This document shows, one piece after another, positions 35,307-43,065 of a stretch of DNA of 64,000 bases. Source of the DNA: Streptomyces diastaticus subsp. diastaticus (GTDB lineage Bacteria > Actinomycetota > Actinomycetes > Streptomycetales > Streptomycetaceae); contig NZ_BLLN01000003.1 of assembly GCF_011170125.1 (NCBI RefSeq), forward strand, positions 248,001-312,000, written 5' to 3'. The position numbers and the translations under genes are program-made. Numbering within the stretch: the stretch's first letter is position 1; each line of letters begins with the position of its first letter. The notes under the pieces were generated by a model. That model searched no databases. It had not been told where the DNA came from and saw nothing but the letters and a program-made list of their open reading frames with translations.

Positions 35307-35545
35307 CGGGGGTCCTCCTCGGTTCGGTCCGGTGCGTCGGGCTTCCTCGGTGCGTGTGCCCGGTGGCTGGTGTCGCACCACGGATAGCGGGCGCTCTTCC
35401 GGCACGTGCAGAGCGCGACGGTCGGGCGGTGCGAGAAGTGGGTGGTGCCGTCCTCGGTGACCACCTCGACGGGCCCGTCCACCAGGACCGGCCCGCCCTC
35501 GCGGTCCAGGCGCATCCGGGTGGGGCGGTCAGGCGTGGACGGCAC
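35303..35545 (-). CDS. CDGSH-type iron-sulphur protein
   Basis: 80 residues. The cluster motif CTCRKSARYPWCDTSH at residues 46-61 supplies three Cys and one His for a 2Fe-2S cluster, as in mitoNEET-like proteins; the usual Gly of CDGSH is Thr here. The preceding LVDGPVEVVTEDG is the common lead-in for single-motif bacterial members. It overlaps the upstream methyltransferase gene by 17 nt and the downstream gene by 4 nt. An alternative start, MRLDREGG at 35515, would avoid the first overlap. The motif falls in the middle and the tail is charged, with no membrane segment. Confidence 0.87.
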   Translation of the reverse strand: MPSTPDRPTRMRLDREGGPVLVDGPVEVVTEDGTTHFSHRPTVALCTCRKSARYPWCDTSHRAHAPRKPDAPDRTEEDPR

Positions 35546-36203
35546 GGATGATCACCAGTTCCTCCCACGGGCTGCCGTCGGCCAGCCCCTGCCGCACCAG
35601 CCACTCCCGGCGGCTGTTCAGGACCGGCCCGTACGGGATGCGGGCCCGGTCGCGGACCTCGGCCCGCATCCCGGCGCCGGCCAGCCGCCGCAGGGTCGTC
35701 TCGGTGCCGCAGAGCGCGGAGTGCACCAGCAGCAGCGTGCCGCCGGGCCGCAGCGCGGCCGGGGCATCGGCGCAGATCCGGTCCAGCAGGGCGCGGCCGT
35801 CGGGCCCGGCGTCCCAGGCGCGGGCCGGCCCCGAGGCGGGGAGCGTTTCCTGGGGCGCGGGCACGTACGGCGGGTTGCTGACCACCAGGTCGAAGGTGCG
35901 GCCGGTGACGGGCGTCGTCAGGTCGCCGCGGTGGACCCGCACCCGGCAGCCGGCCCGGGCGGCGTTGATCCGGGCGGTGAGCACGGCGGTCCAGGAGATG
36001 TCGACGGCGGTGACCCGGGCGCCGGTGCGGGCCGCGTGCAGGGCGACGGCGCCGCTGCCGGTCCCGAGGTCGAGCACCTCGGTGCCGGGGCCCGGTCGCT
36101 CGGCGGTGACGGCCCGCGTCAGCAGAGCGGTGTCGTGCTGCGGCGCGTAGACCCCGGCAGGGGCGAACACCGGGGCGAGCGGGGGAGCGGGAGCACTGGT
36201 CAT
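35529..36203 (-). CDS. HemK2/MTQ2-like methyltransferase
   Basis: 224 residues of class I SAM-dependent methyltransferase fold. Motif I is VLDLGTGSGAVALHAA near residue 43, the acidic end of strand 2 is VDIS near 66, and the substrate loop is VSNPPYVPAP near 102, the NPPY signature of glutamine/asparagine N-methyltransferases. It lacks the N-terminal helical domain of PrmC, so it belongs to the shorter HemK2-type group. Its substrate may be a protein glutamine or a small molecule. GGAG lies 7 nt before the ATG. It is first in the overlapping set with the CDGSH and haem-oxygenase-like genes. Confidence 0.83.
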   Translation of the reverse strand: MTSAPAPPLAPVFAPAGVYAPQHDTALLTRAVTAERPGPGTEVLDLGTGSGAVALHAARTGARVTAVDISWTAVLTARINAARAGCRVRVHRGDLTTPVTGRTFDLVVSNPPYVPAPQETLPASGPARAWDAGPDGRALLDRICADAPAALRPGGTLLLVHSALCGTETTLRRLAGAGMRAEVRDRARIPYGPVLNSRREWLVRQGLADGSPWEELVIIRAVHA

Positions 36204-36553
36204 GGGGGTGACTCCGTCCTGGTCGGGGCAGCGGTGGGCGCGGCCGGACCTCCTGACCACTTTCGGGCCGATCCGTCGGGTCCACCACTTGGCGTAGAGG
36301 AGCGGGTACCCCTGAAGGTCGCGTCCACCGGCCCGCGCCCGCTCCCCCTCGCGGACCGGCCCGCCCGGCGGGAACGCGGGAATGACTGGCTCCGCAGCGG
36401 TCATGCGGGGGGTGAGGGATCTTTCGCGGGGCGCCCGCAGAATTCGGGGCGTACCGTGGAGAACGAGACATGTCGGACGGCGGTGAGTGCTGGGCGGACA
36501 GCCCGGTCGCGGTCGCCGCACCGACCGACCGCCCAGCGGCAGGAGGCGCGCAG
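36204..36553. other. Divergent intergenic region with GGGTACCC palindrome
   Basis: 350 bp between the methyltransferase operon (minus) and a small plus-strand gene. GGGTACCC at 36304-36311 contains a sigma-B-like -10 element on either strand, without a matching -35 element. TACCGT at 36452-36457 is a possible -10 box for the plus-strand gene. ATG 36470 opens an in-frame extension of that gene but lacks a proper leader. Confidence 0.4.
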
Positions 36554-36937
36554 ATGTACGCAATGACCGAGGCCCAGGTCGTACGAGCGGCCGAGTCGTC
36601 GGGAGCCGCCGGGTGGGTGCTCGGCATCGGGCTCGCCGTGCTGGCCGTGGCCGTGGTGGGCATGCTCATCTGGGTGGTCCGCAAGGGCATCAAGACGCGC
36701 GCGGAGGAGTCGGAACCACCGAGCCCCGAATCGCAGCCGCACAAGCCCGACCGGCCGACGCACGAGGAGGACTTCCGCGAGGACGACCAGGGCGAGTTCC
36801 CCACCGACGGCAGCCGCCTGCTGCCCAACGAACTGAAGGGGGTCAGCAGCCACCGGGCGGAACCTCCCGAGGGCGGCCGGCCCAAGCACACCCCGGGCCA
36901 CAGCGGTGGTTTCGGCAGCGGCGGCGCCGGCGGCTGA
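36554..36937 (+). CDS. DUF6479-type small membrane protein
   Basis: 127 residues. A short N-terminal tail precedes one membrane helix (VLGIGLAVLAVAVVGMLIWVV, about residues 21-41). A long, charged cytoplasmic tail follows, rich in Glu, Pro and Gly, with a HEEDFREDDQGEFPTDGSRLLPNELKG segment. This matches the single-pass DUF6479 proteins of Streptomyces. ATG 36554 has AGGAGG with good spacing and is preferred to the ATG at 36470. Function is unknown. It stands alone before a strong terminator. Confidence 0.75.
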   Translation: MYAMTEAQVVRAAESSGAAGWVLGIGLAVLAVAVVGMLIWVVRKGIKTRAEESEPPSPESQPHKPDRPTHEEDFREDDQGEFPTDGSRLLPNELKGVSSHRAEPPEGGRPKHTPGHSGGFGSGGAGG

Positions 36938-36969
36938 CCCGCACTCCTGCCGCACCGCGGCGCGACCGC

Positions 36970-37007
36970 CCGGAGGCCGGGCCCCACAAGAGGGGCCCGG
37001 CCTCCGG
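36970..37007. terminator. Perfect 16-bp-stem bidirectional terminator
   Basis: 36970-36985 pairs with 36992-37007 around a 6-nt loop, between convergent genes. Confidence 0.87.
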
Positions 37008-37024
37008 CGTGCGCCGCCCGCCGC

Positions 37025-37813
37025 TCAGGTCATGGCCGGCATCTCGCCCTCGGCGGTGCTGGTGTCGATGACGGAGAAGGCCGCGCCCTGCTGGTCCGAG
37101 ACGGCGGCGAACCGTCCGAAGGGCGTGGTGACCGGCCCGTGCCGGACCTGCCCGCCCAGGCGGACCACCGTCCCGACCGCCGCGTCGCAGTCGGGCACGG
37201 AGAAGTAGACGTCGACATGGGAGGGGACCTCCGGCGGGAAGTCGTCGGTCATGGCCATCCGGCCCAGCACCGGGCGTCCCTCCGCGCTCCAGACCCGGAA
37301 GTCCGTCCCCGGGTCCTCCATCACCCCCACCTCGTAGCCGAACAGCGCGGGGAAGAACCCGTCGGTCGCGGCCGCGTCCCGGGTGAGGACCTCCGCCCAG
37401 GCGTACGCGCCCGGCGCCCCGGTCAGTCCGAAGCCCGGGTGGGTGCCCGGCTGCCAGAGGGAGAAGGCGGTGCCGGCCGGGTCGCGCAGCGAGGAGGTGA
37501 CGCCGAAGCCGCCGACGTCCTCGGGGCCCATCGCCACCGTGCCGCCCAGCCCCGCCACCCGGCCGGTCACGGCGGCCGCGTCCGAGGTGGCGAGGTAGAG
37601 GTTCCACCGGGCCGCCGCGTCGGGGCCGGGCATGACCGGCATGACGGCGGCGACGGGCTTCCCGTCGACCATCGCCATCGTGTACCGGCCGTACTCCTCG
37701 CCGAGATCGTCGAAGGTCCAGCCGAGGACCTGGCCGTAGAAGTCACGTGCGGCCGCCAGGTCGGGGAACATCGCGTCGGCCCAGCAGGGCGCGCCTTCGG
37801 GGAACGGGCTCAT
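37025..37813 (-). CDS. VOC-family (glyoxalase/dioxygenase fold) protein
   Basis: 262 residues made of two tandem VOC modules (about 1-125 and 135-262), each with the paired beta-alpha-beta-beta-beta units. PCWADAMFPDLAAARDFYGQVLGWTF opens the first and YAWAEVLTRDAAATDGFFPALFGYEV the second. This architecture is common for Streptomyces glyoxalase-like proteins, including some antibiotic-binding and hydroxylase types, but metal ligands are not conserved enough to name a reaction. It lies downstream of mbl on the same strand, separated by a terminator-like stem, so it is probably transcribed on its own. Confidence 0.87.
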   Translation of the reverse strand: MSPFPEGAPCWADAMFPDLAAARDFYGQVLGWTFDDLGEEYGRYTMAMVDGKPVAAVMPVMPGPDAAARWNLYLATSDAAAVTGRVAGLGGTVAMGPEDVGGFGVTSSLRDPAGTAFSLWQPGTHPGFGLTGAPGAYAWAEVLTRDAAATDGFFPALFGYEVGVMEDPGTDFRVWSAEGRPVLGRMAMTDDFPPEVPSHVDVYFSVPDCDAAVGTVVRLGGQVRHGPVTTPFGRFAAVSDQQGAAFSVIDTSTAEGEMPAMT

Positions 37814-37870
37814 GGGGGTGCCTCCACAGGGCGGGGGGAAGGGAGTGGGGCGGCCGGGGCGGCCGTCGGA

Positions 37871-37905
37871 CGGGCCGGGGCGGGCGGGGCGCCCGCCCCG
37901 GCCCG
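37871..37905 (-). terminator. Terminator of mbl
   Basis: A perfect 15-bp stem (37871-37885 with 37891-37905) and 5-nt loop lie 115 nt past the mbl stop. Two 18-bp near-identical direct repeats (37904-37921 and 37922-37939) sit beside it. Confidence 0.7.
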
Positions 37906-38019
37906 GTGGGTGAGGGAGGTTCGGTGGGTGAGGGAGGCCGGCGGGTGAGGCTGAGGAGACGGCCGCGCGCCGACGCGCACGCGGTCGCCGGGGGCGCGCT
38001 CGTGCCCGGTGGCCCGGCC

Positions 38020-39063
38020 TCAGGCGGAGACGGAGAGCGAGTCGAGCACCACCGGCTCGACCTGACCGTCGAGCATCGCGCCGAGCCCGGTCACCGAGGC
38101 GATGTCGGGGCGCTCGGCCACCTGCACCGGCACCCCGGTCGCCTCCCGGATCATCTGGTCGAGCCCGGGCGTCAGGGCGCTGCCGCCGACCATCATGATC
38201 CCGCGCTCGGCCAGGTCCGCGACGAGATCGGGCGGGCAGTCGCGCAGCACCTTGCCGATGCCGTCGAGGACGCCGGTGAGCGGGATGTCGATGGCGCCGC
38301 GGAGCCCCGCCGTGTCCACCTCCACCGACCGGGCGAGCCCGGTGGCGACGTCCCGGCCGTGGATCTCCGTGGTGCCGGTGCCCCCCGTGGCCAGGTCGCC
38401 GCCGCGCAGCGCCAGGTGGAGCGGGCGCACCGACTGGCTCGGCAGCATCAGTTCGTGGTGGTGGCGCAGGTAGGAGACGACGGAGTGGTCGATGGCGTTG
38501 CCGCCGACCGGGACGCGCTCGGCCGTCACGATCGAGCCCAGCGAGAGGACCGCGATCTGCGTGGTGGCGGCACCGCAGACCAGGATCATGCTGGCCTCGG
38601 GCCGCTCCACGGGCAGCCCGCACCCCACGGCGGCGGCGATCAGCGTGTCGACCAGCTCCACCCGGCGCGCCCCGACCCCCACCAGCGTCTCGACCGTCGC
38701 CCGCTGGGCCAGCGGGTCCGCGTCGTACGGCGTGCAGGCGGCGGCCCGCAGGCGCGGCTTGCGGCGCAGCGCACGGCGCACCTTGTCGCCGAGGAGGTGG
38801 CGGAGCATCCGCTTCGCCATGTCGATGTCGACGACGGTGCCGCCGCTCACCGGACGGACCACCCGGATGTAGCCGGGGGTGCGGCCGGTCATCTGCTCGG
38901 CCAGCGTGCCGACCGCGATGAGCGCGCCGGTGCGCGTGTTGACCGCCGCCGCGCTCGGTTCGTCGACGACGACGCCCTCGCCCTTGAGGAAGACCCGGGT
39001 CCGCGCGGCCCCCAGGTCGACGGCGAAGTGGCAGCGGCGCAACTGCTCCAGACTGGCGGTCAC
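38020..39063 (-). CDS. mbl: MreB-like actin homologue Mbl
   Basis: 347 residues with the bacterial actin fold. Phosphate-1 is FAVDLGAARTRVFLKGEGVVVDEPSAAA (about residues 13-40), and the connect-1, phosphate-2 (LVCGAATTQIAVL near 163) and adenosine (MMVGGSALTPGLDQMI near 293) motifs are present. It is a stand-alone gene, not in the mreBCD cluster, as I recall for mbl in S. coelicolor, where Mbl works with MreB in spore-wall synthesis. Several residues around phosphate-1 deviate from true MreB (DLGAART instead of DLGTANT). GTG 39063 has GGGAGGA upstream; a longer in-frame extension lacks a ribosome site. Confidence 0.88.
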   Translation of the reverse strand: MTASLEQLRRCHFAVDLGAARTRVFLKGEGVVVDEPSAAAVNTRTGALIAVGTLAEQMTGRTPGYIRVVRPVSGGTVVDIDMAKRMLRHLLGDKVRRALRRKPRLRAAACTPYDADPLAQRATVETLVGVGARRVELVDTLIAAAVGCGLPVERPEASMILVCGAATTQIAVLSLGSIVTAERVPVGGNAIDHSVVSYLRHHHELMLPSQSVRPLHLALRGGDLATGGTGTTEIHGRDVATGLARSVEVDTAGLRGAIDIPLTGVLDGIGKVLRDCPPDLVADLAERGIMMVGGSALTPGLDQMIREATGVPVQVAERPDIASVTGLGAMLDGQVEPVVLDSLSVSA

Positions 39064-39230
39064 GGCAGGTCCTCCCGAGTGCGGTGACGGAAACGAGCCC
39101 GGTACGGGCGGCTCTCCTCGCATCCTGCGGCCACCGGCCGCGCCCCGCCCGCCGGAAGGGTCCGCGCGGGTGGCCGGGCGAGCGCGTACCGCCTCGGACC
39201 CGCTCGGCCCGCCGGGCCGAGGTGACGCGT

Positions 39231-39236
39231 TAGCAT
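39231..39236 (+). promoter_or_regulatory. -10 box (TAGCAT) of the MFS exporter gene, leaderless
   Basis: TAGCAT is followed by 8 nt and then GTG 39245. Confidence 0.5.
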
Positions 39237-39244
39237 CCGCTCCT

Positions 39245-40570
39245 GTGCACAGTGAGACCTCGCAGGACGAGCCCCCGGCCCCGGACGACGCGCAAGCGAT
39301 ACTTCCCCCACCCCGCGACCCCGTGGCCGCCCCGCCCCGGCGCCGTCTGCTCGCAGACCTGACACCTCTGCGCACCTCGGCCGACTTCCGGCGGCTGTGG
39401 ATCGGCAACACCATCTCCTGGGTCGGCCAGGGCATGACCGCCCTCGCCGTCTCCCTCCAGGTCTACGACCTCACCCACTCCAGCTTCTCGGTCGGCCTGG
39501 TCGGTCTCTTCTCCCTGGTGCCCCTGGTCGTCTTCGGTCTGTACGGCGGGGCCGTCGCCGACACCGTCGACCGCCGCCTGCTGGGCCTCGCCAGCTCCAC
39601 CGGCTCCTGGCTGCTGGCCGTCGCGCTCGCCGTGGCCGCGCTCGCCGGCTTCCACCAGGTGTGGTTCCTCTACGCGATCGTCTCGCTCCAGGCGGTCTGC
39701 GCGGCGCTGAACGCCCCGGCCCGCTCCTCGATGATCCCGCGGCTGCTGCCCGCCGAGCAGCTGCCCGCCGCCAACGCGCTCAACTCCATGACCACCACCT
39801 TCGGCACCATGACCGGGCCGATGCTCGGCGGCCTGCTGGTCGGCCTGTGGGGCTACCAGGCGGCGTACCTCATCGACGCCGTCGCCTTCACCGCCGCCCT
39901 CTACGCGATGTGGCGGCTCCCGGCGATGCGCCCGCAGCGGGAGGACGGCAGCCGCGGGCGGGCCTCGGTCATCGACGGCCTGCGGTTCCTCGCGACCCGG
40001 CCCAACATCCGCATGACCTTCTTCACCGACCTGTGCGCCATGGTCCTCGCCCACCCCCGTGCCCTCTTCCCCGCCGTCGCGGTGGTCTGGTACGGCGGCG
40101 ACGCGACGACGGCCGGACTGCTGGTGGCCGCCCCCGCCGTGGGCGCCCTGCTCGGCAGTGTCTTCTCCGGCTGGCTGGGGCGCGTCCACCGGCACGGGGT
40201 GGCGATCCTGCTGTCGGTCGGCGGCTGGGGGCTGGCCGTGGCGGTCTTCGGCCTCACCCGCGACCTCCGGCTCGGCCTGTTCTTCCTGGCCCTGGCGGGG
40301 GCTGCGGACGCCATCTCCATGGTCTTCCGCTCGACCATGCTCCAGGCGGCCACCCCGGACGCGATGCGCGGGCGGCTCCAGGGCGTCTTCATCGTGGTCG
40401 TCGCGGGCGGCCCGCGCCTCGGCGACTTCCTCGCCGGCACCGTCGGCGACCTCGCCTCCCCGACGGTCGCGGTCACCGGCGGCGGCCTCCTCTGCGTCCT
40501 CGCCGTCACCGTGCTCGGCCTGCGCTGGCGCGGGTTCTCCCGCTACGACGCCCGCGACCCGCAGCCCTGA
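39245..40570 (+). CDS. MFS exporter, EntS-like
   Basis: 441 residues with twelve predicted membrane helices. A soluble head of about 45 residues precedes LRTSADFRRLWIGNTISWVGQGMTALAVSLQVYDLTHSS, the opening of the EntS/macrolide-efflux group. The loop motif between helices 2 and 3 is YGGAVADTVDRR, and ALNAPARSSMIPRLLPAEQLPAANALNS is also typical. Substrates in this group include siderophores and antibiotics, and none is suggested by the neighbours. GTG 39245 is chosen because of the nearby TAGCAT box and the lack of a Shine-Dalgarno. The gene ends just before a good hairpin. Confidence 0.87.
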   Translation: MHSETSQDEPPAPDDAQAILPPPRDPVAAPPRRRLLADLTPLRTSADFRRLWIGNTISWVGQGMTALAVSLQVYDLTHSSFSVGLVGLFSLVPLVVFGLYGGAVADTVDRRLLGLASSTGSWLLAVALAVAALAGFHQVWFLYAIVSLQAVCAALNAPARSSMIPRLLPAEQLPAANALNSMTTTFGTMTGPMLGGLLVGLWGYQAAYLIDAVAFTAALYAMWRLPAMRPQREDGSRGRASVIDGLRFLATRPNIRMTFFTDLCAMVLAHPRALFPAVAVVWYGGDATTAGLLVAAPAVGALLGSVFSGWLGRVHRHGVAILLSVGGWGLAVAVFGLTRDLRLGLFFLALAGAADAISMVFRSTMLQAATPDAMRGRLQGVFIVVVAGGPRLGDFLAGTVGDLASPTVAVTGGGLLCVLAVTVLGLRWRGFSRYDARDPQP

Positions 40571-40583
40571 CCCGCACACGGCG

Positions 40584-40624
40584 ACGGCGCCGCCTCCCCG
40601 TGGGACGAGAGGGGGCGGCGCCGT
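40584..40624 (+). terminator. Terminator of the MFS exporter gene
   Basis: A 14-bp stem with one G-T pair (40584-40597 with 40611-40624) begins 13 nt past the stop codon. Confidence 0.75.
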
Positions 40625-41453
40625 ACCTGCCCGGCCCCGACGTCCGCCGCGCGCTTCCGACAGGTGCCGCACCGGCCGGCCGACGCAGTGGACCAGACCG
40701 GCGAGGACGTCGGTGAGCAGGTTCGTGAGAAGGATCTGCTCGGTGTTCGCACGGCCGGGGACAGGGCGTTCGGGAACGTGGCACACGGGCTCCGCACAAG
40801 GCGGCCGAGCCGATCGCGGTGGCGGTGCCCACCTCATCGGTCGCTGAACGCGAGCATGGTGCTTCGTGACGTGCCCACGCGATCTCTCGTGGCACGACCA
40901 CCTGATCAAGGGGACATCCGCCCGTCTGTCCGTTCAGGCTCCGGCGCGTCAGGGGTCAGCCCGCCTCCGTGCCCGCCGTCGCCGTCACCTGCTGGAGCAG
41001 CCCCCAGGTGGACTCCACCACCGCCCCCGCCCGGCCCCGTCCTCGTGCCCCGCCCGCTCCCGCTCTCCCGCCGCCTCACGGCCACACCACCGCCCCGACC
41101 GTCCTTCCGGCCCGGTCGCCGTCTCCGGCCCGGGATGCCCCCGGCCCGGCCGGTGCCTCTGCTTCGGCTGTCCTCCGGCGCGGTCGCTTCCCCACAGCCC
41201 CGCCGTCGGCCCGGCGGCCACTGCGGAAGCCCGGCCGGCGTTCGATGCCACCTGAACGGCCATGCCGGGAACGCGGCCGCCCCTCCGTCAGCCCGGCCGG
41301 CGCTTGAGGCGTCCCGAACGGTCACACCGGGCGGCCCTGAGCCCACCACCGAGCCCGGCCGGCGTTCGAGGCCACCCCGGAGCCCTCCGCACCACGGCCA
41401 CGAAACGGCCCGGCCGCCCGCAGGGCGGTGCCCGGCCCCGGGCCCGACAGGGC
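40625..41453. other. Gene-free region with degenerate 62-bp repeats
   Basis: About 830 bp without a convincing gene; long frames here are Pro/Arg-rich shadows. From 41228 onwards three copies of a unit starting AGCCCGGCCGGCG occur. The first part, to about 41220, shows nothing specific. Confidence 0.55.
41228..41393. repeat. Three degenerate tandem copies of a ~62-bp repeat
   Basis: Units start at 41228, 41290 and 41352, exactly 62 bp apart. Each opens with AGCCCGGCCGGCG followed by a TTCGAGG-like run, and the first two share about 40 similar positions. The core resembles the dispersed Streptomyces intergenic repeat around CCGGCGTTTGAGG. Confidence 0.6.
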
Positions 41454-41876
41454 TCACTCCCCGGCCATCCTCCGCAACATCCCCCGAAGGGCCTCCCGCT
41501 CCTCGCGGGAGAACCCGGCCAGCGGCTCCCGGGCGAAGTCCAGGGAGTCGCGCAGTACCCGGGCGACCTCCCGCCCCTCCGCGGTCAGAGCGGCCACCTT
41601 GATCCTCCGGTCCCCGGGATCGGCCCGCCGCTCGACCAGCCCCCGCAGGGCGAGCCGGTCCACGATCCCGGTGACGTTGGACGGCTCGCACTTGAGCCGG
41701 CGGGCGATCTGCCGCATGGGCAGCGCCTCGATGGACAGCAGCCCCAGTACACGCGCCTGCGCCCCGGTCAGCGCCTGCTCGGCGGCGGCCCGGTCGTACT
41801 CCTCGTGGTACCGCGCCACGACGGCGCCGATCAGCTCGACGACTTCGAGGGTCAAGGGGTCCGTGCGGGTGGCCAT
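41454..41876 (-). CDS. MarR-family transcriptional regulator
   Basis: 140 residues with a winged helix-turn-helix: LPMRQIARRLKCEPSNVTGIVDRLALRGLVERRADPGDRRIKVAALTAEG spans residues 53-102 and contains the recognition helix and the DPGDRR wing. It is divergent from a medium-chain reductase and should repress it from the AT-rich operator between them. It lacks the N-terminal Cys of OhrR-type peroxide sensors; its only Cys lies at the recognition helix. TATCCT at 41884-41889 sits 7 nt before the ATG, so the message is probably leaderless. The effector is unknown. Confidence 0.92.
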   Translation of the reverse strand: MATRTDPLTLEVVELIGAVVARYHEEYDRAAAEQALTGAQARVLGLLSIEALPMRQIARRLKCEPSNVTGIVDRLALRGLVERRADPGDRRIKVAALTAEGREVARVLRDSLDFAREPLAGFSREEREALRGMLRRMAGE

Positions 41877-41898
41877 GCGCCCCAGGATAGCCGGTTGC

Positions 41899-41949
41899 TT
41901 GACAACATGAAATATTCAGACGCATTGTTGTTTCACCTCATGAAACATT
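41899..41949 (+). promoter_or_regulatory. Promoter and MarR operator between the divergent genes
   Basis: TTGACA at 41899-41904 with CATTGT at 41923-41928 (18-nt spacing) forms a promoter for the reductase gene. Overlapping and just after it, TGTTTCA (41929-41935) and TGAAACA (41941-41947) are perfect 7-bp inverted arms separated by 5 nt. A second small palindrome TGAAATATTCA lies at 41908-41918. CATGAAATATT and CATGAAACATT are direct repeats about 33 bp apart. The block is strikingly AT-rich for this genome. Confidence 0.7.
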
Positions 41950-41964
41950 AGGAGGAGACACCGC

Positions 41965-42984
41965 ATGACCGCACTTCCCTCGTCCGGCCGCGCATGGCAC
42001 CTCGTCGCCCGCCCCGACGGCTGGCCCACCCCCGAGGACTTCGCCCTCCGCGAGGTCCCGGTCGAGGCCCCCACGGCGGGCCGCATCCTCGTCCGCAACC
42101 TGTACTTCTCGGTCGACCCGTACATGCGGGGCCGGATGAACGACGTCAAGTCGTACGTCCCCCCGTTCCCGCTGGACGCCCCCATGGACGGCGGCGCGGT
42201 CGGCGAGGTCATCGCCTCCGAGGCCGAGGGCTTCGCCGTCGGCGACCACGTCCTGCACGGCCTGGGCTGGCGCGAGTACGCCGGCCTCCCCGCCAAGCAC
42301 GCCAAGAAGGTCGACGGCTCGCTGGCTCCCCTCAGCGCCTACCTCGGCGTCCTCGGCATGCCGGGCCTCACGGCGTACGCGGGCCTGCTCGACGTCGCCT
42401 CGTTCAAGCCGGGCGACGCCGTCTTCGTCTCCGGTGCGGCCGGTGCCGTCGGCAGCGAGGTCGGCCAGATCGCCCGGCTCAAGGGCGCCTCCCGGGTCAT
42501 CGGCTCGGCCGGCTCCGACGAGAAGGTCCGGCTCCTGACGCAGGAGTACGGCTTCGACGCCGCCTTCAACTACAAGAACGGCCCCGTCGCCGAGCAGCTC
42601 AAGGAGGCCGCGCCCGACGGCATCGACGTCTACTTCGACAACGTCGGCGGCGACCACCTGGAGGCCGCCATCGGCCGCCTCAACCAGTTCGGCCGGGTGG
42701 CGCTCTGCGGCGCCATCGCCCAGTACAACGACACCGGTGCCGCCACCGGTCCGCGCAACATCGCCCTCGCCATCGGCAAGCGGCTGCGGCTCCAGGGCTT
42801 CATCGTCGGCGACCACAGCGACCTCCAGCCGCAGTTCGTCGACGAGGTCTCCGCCTGGGTCCGCTCGGGCGAGCTGAAGTACAACGAGACCTTCGTCGAG
42901 GGCATCGACAACGGCGTGGAGGGCTTCCTCGGCATGCTCCGGGGCGAGAACACCGGCAAGATGATCATCGATCTGTCCCGCTGA
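41965..42984 (+). CDS. NADP-dependent medium-chain reductase (CurA/leukotriene-B4 dehydrogenase type)
   Basis: 339 residues without zinc ligands. The substrate-side segment LYFSVDPYMRGRM (near residue 46) is the signature of the LTD/CurA branch, and the nucleotide motif SGAAGAVGSEVGQIARLKG (near 156) binds NADPH. DGIDVYFDNVGGDHLEAAIGRL near 213 is also typical. The family reduces alpha,beta-unsaturated ketones or aldehydes, including curcumin and lipid-derived enones. AGGAGGAG precedes the ATG. It is divergent from, and presumably controlled by, the MarR gene. ohr follows but has its own promoter, so electrophile and peroxide defence are adjacent rather than co-transcribed. Confidence 0.93.
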   Translation: MTALPSSGRAWHLVARPDGWPTPEDFALREVPVEAPTAGRILVRNLYFSVDPYMRGRMNDVKSYVPPFPLDAPMDGGAVGEVIASEAEGFAVGDHVLHGLGWREYAGLPAKHAKKVDGSLAPLSAYLGVLGMPGLTAYAGLLDVASFKPGDAVFVSGAAGAVGSEVGQIARLKGASRVIGSAGSDEKVRLLTQEYGFDAAFNYKNGPVAEQLKEAAPDGIDVYFDNVGGDHLEAAIGRLNQFGRVALCGAIAQYNDTGAATGPRNIALAIGKRLRLQGFIVGDHSDLQPQFVDEVSAWVRSGELKYNETFVEGIDNGVEGFLGMLRGENTGKMIIDLSR

Positions 42985-42998
42985 ACGACTCCCTCGTC

Positions 42999-43004
42999 TA
43001 GGCT
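42999..43004 (+). promoter_or_regulatory. -10 box (TAGGCT) for ohr
   Basis: TAGGCT lies 61 nt before the ohr ATG, leaving a leader with a strong AGGAGGA ribosome site at 43053-43059. Confidence 0.5.
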
Positions 43005-43065
43005 CGTGCACGGCCCGCCGGGGTCGTGGGCGCGAGCTCCGGCGGAACAATCAGGAGGAACACGT

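Noticed and set aside
36470..36553. N-terminal extension of the DUF6479 protein from ATG 36470
   Set aside because: The strong AGGAGG site lies before ATG 36554, and the extension has no family similarity that I recognise.
40664..41602. Plus-strand Pro-rich frame of 312 residues
   Set aside because: Composition is that of random GC-rich DNA with repeats, with no ribosome site and no domain.
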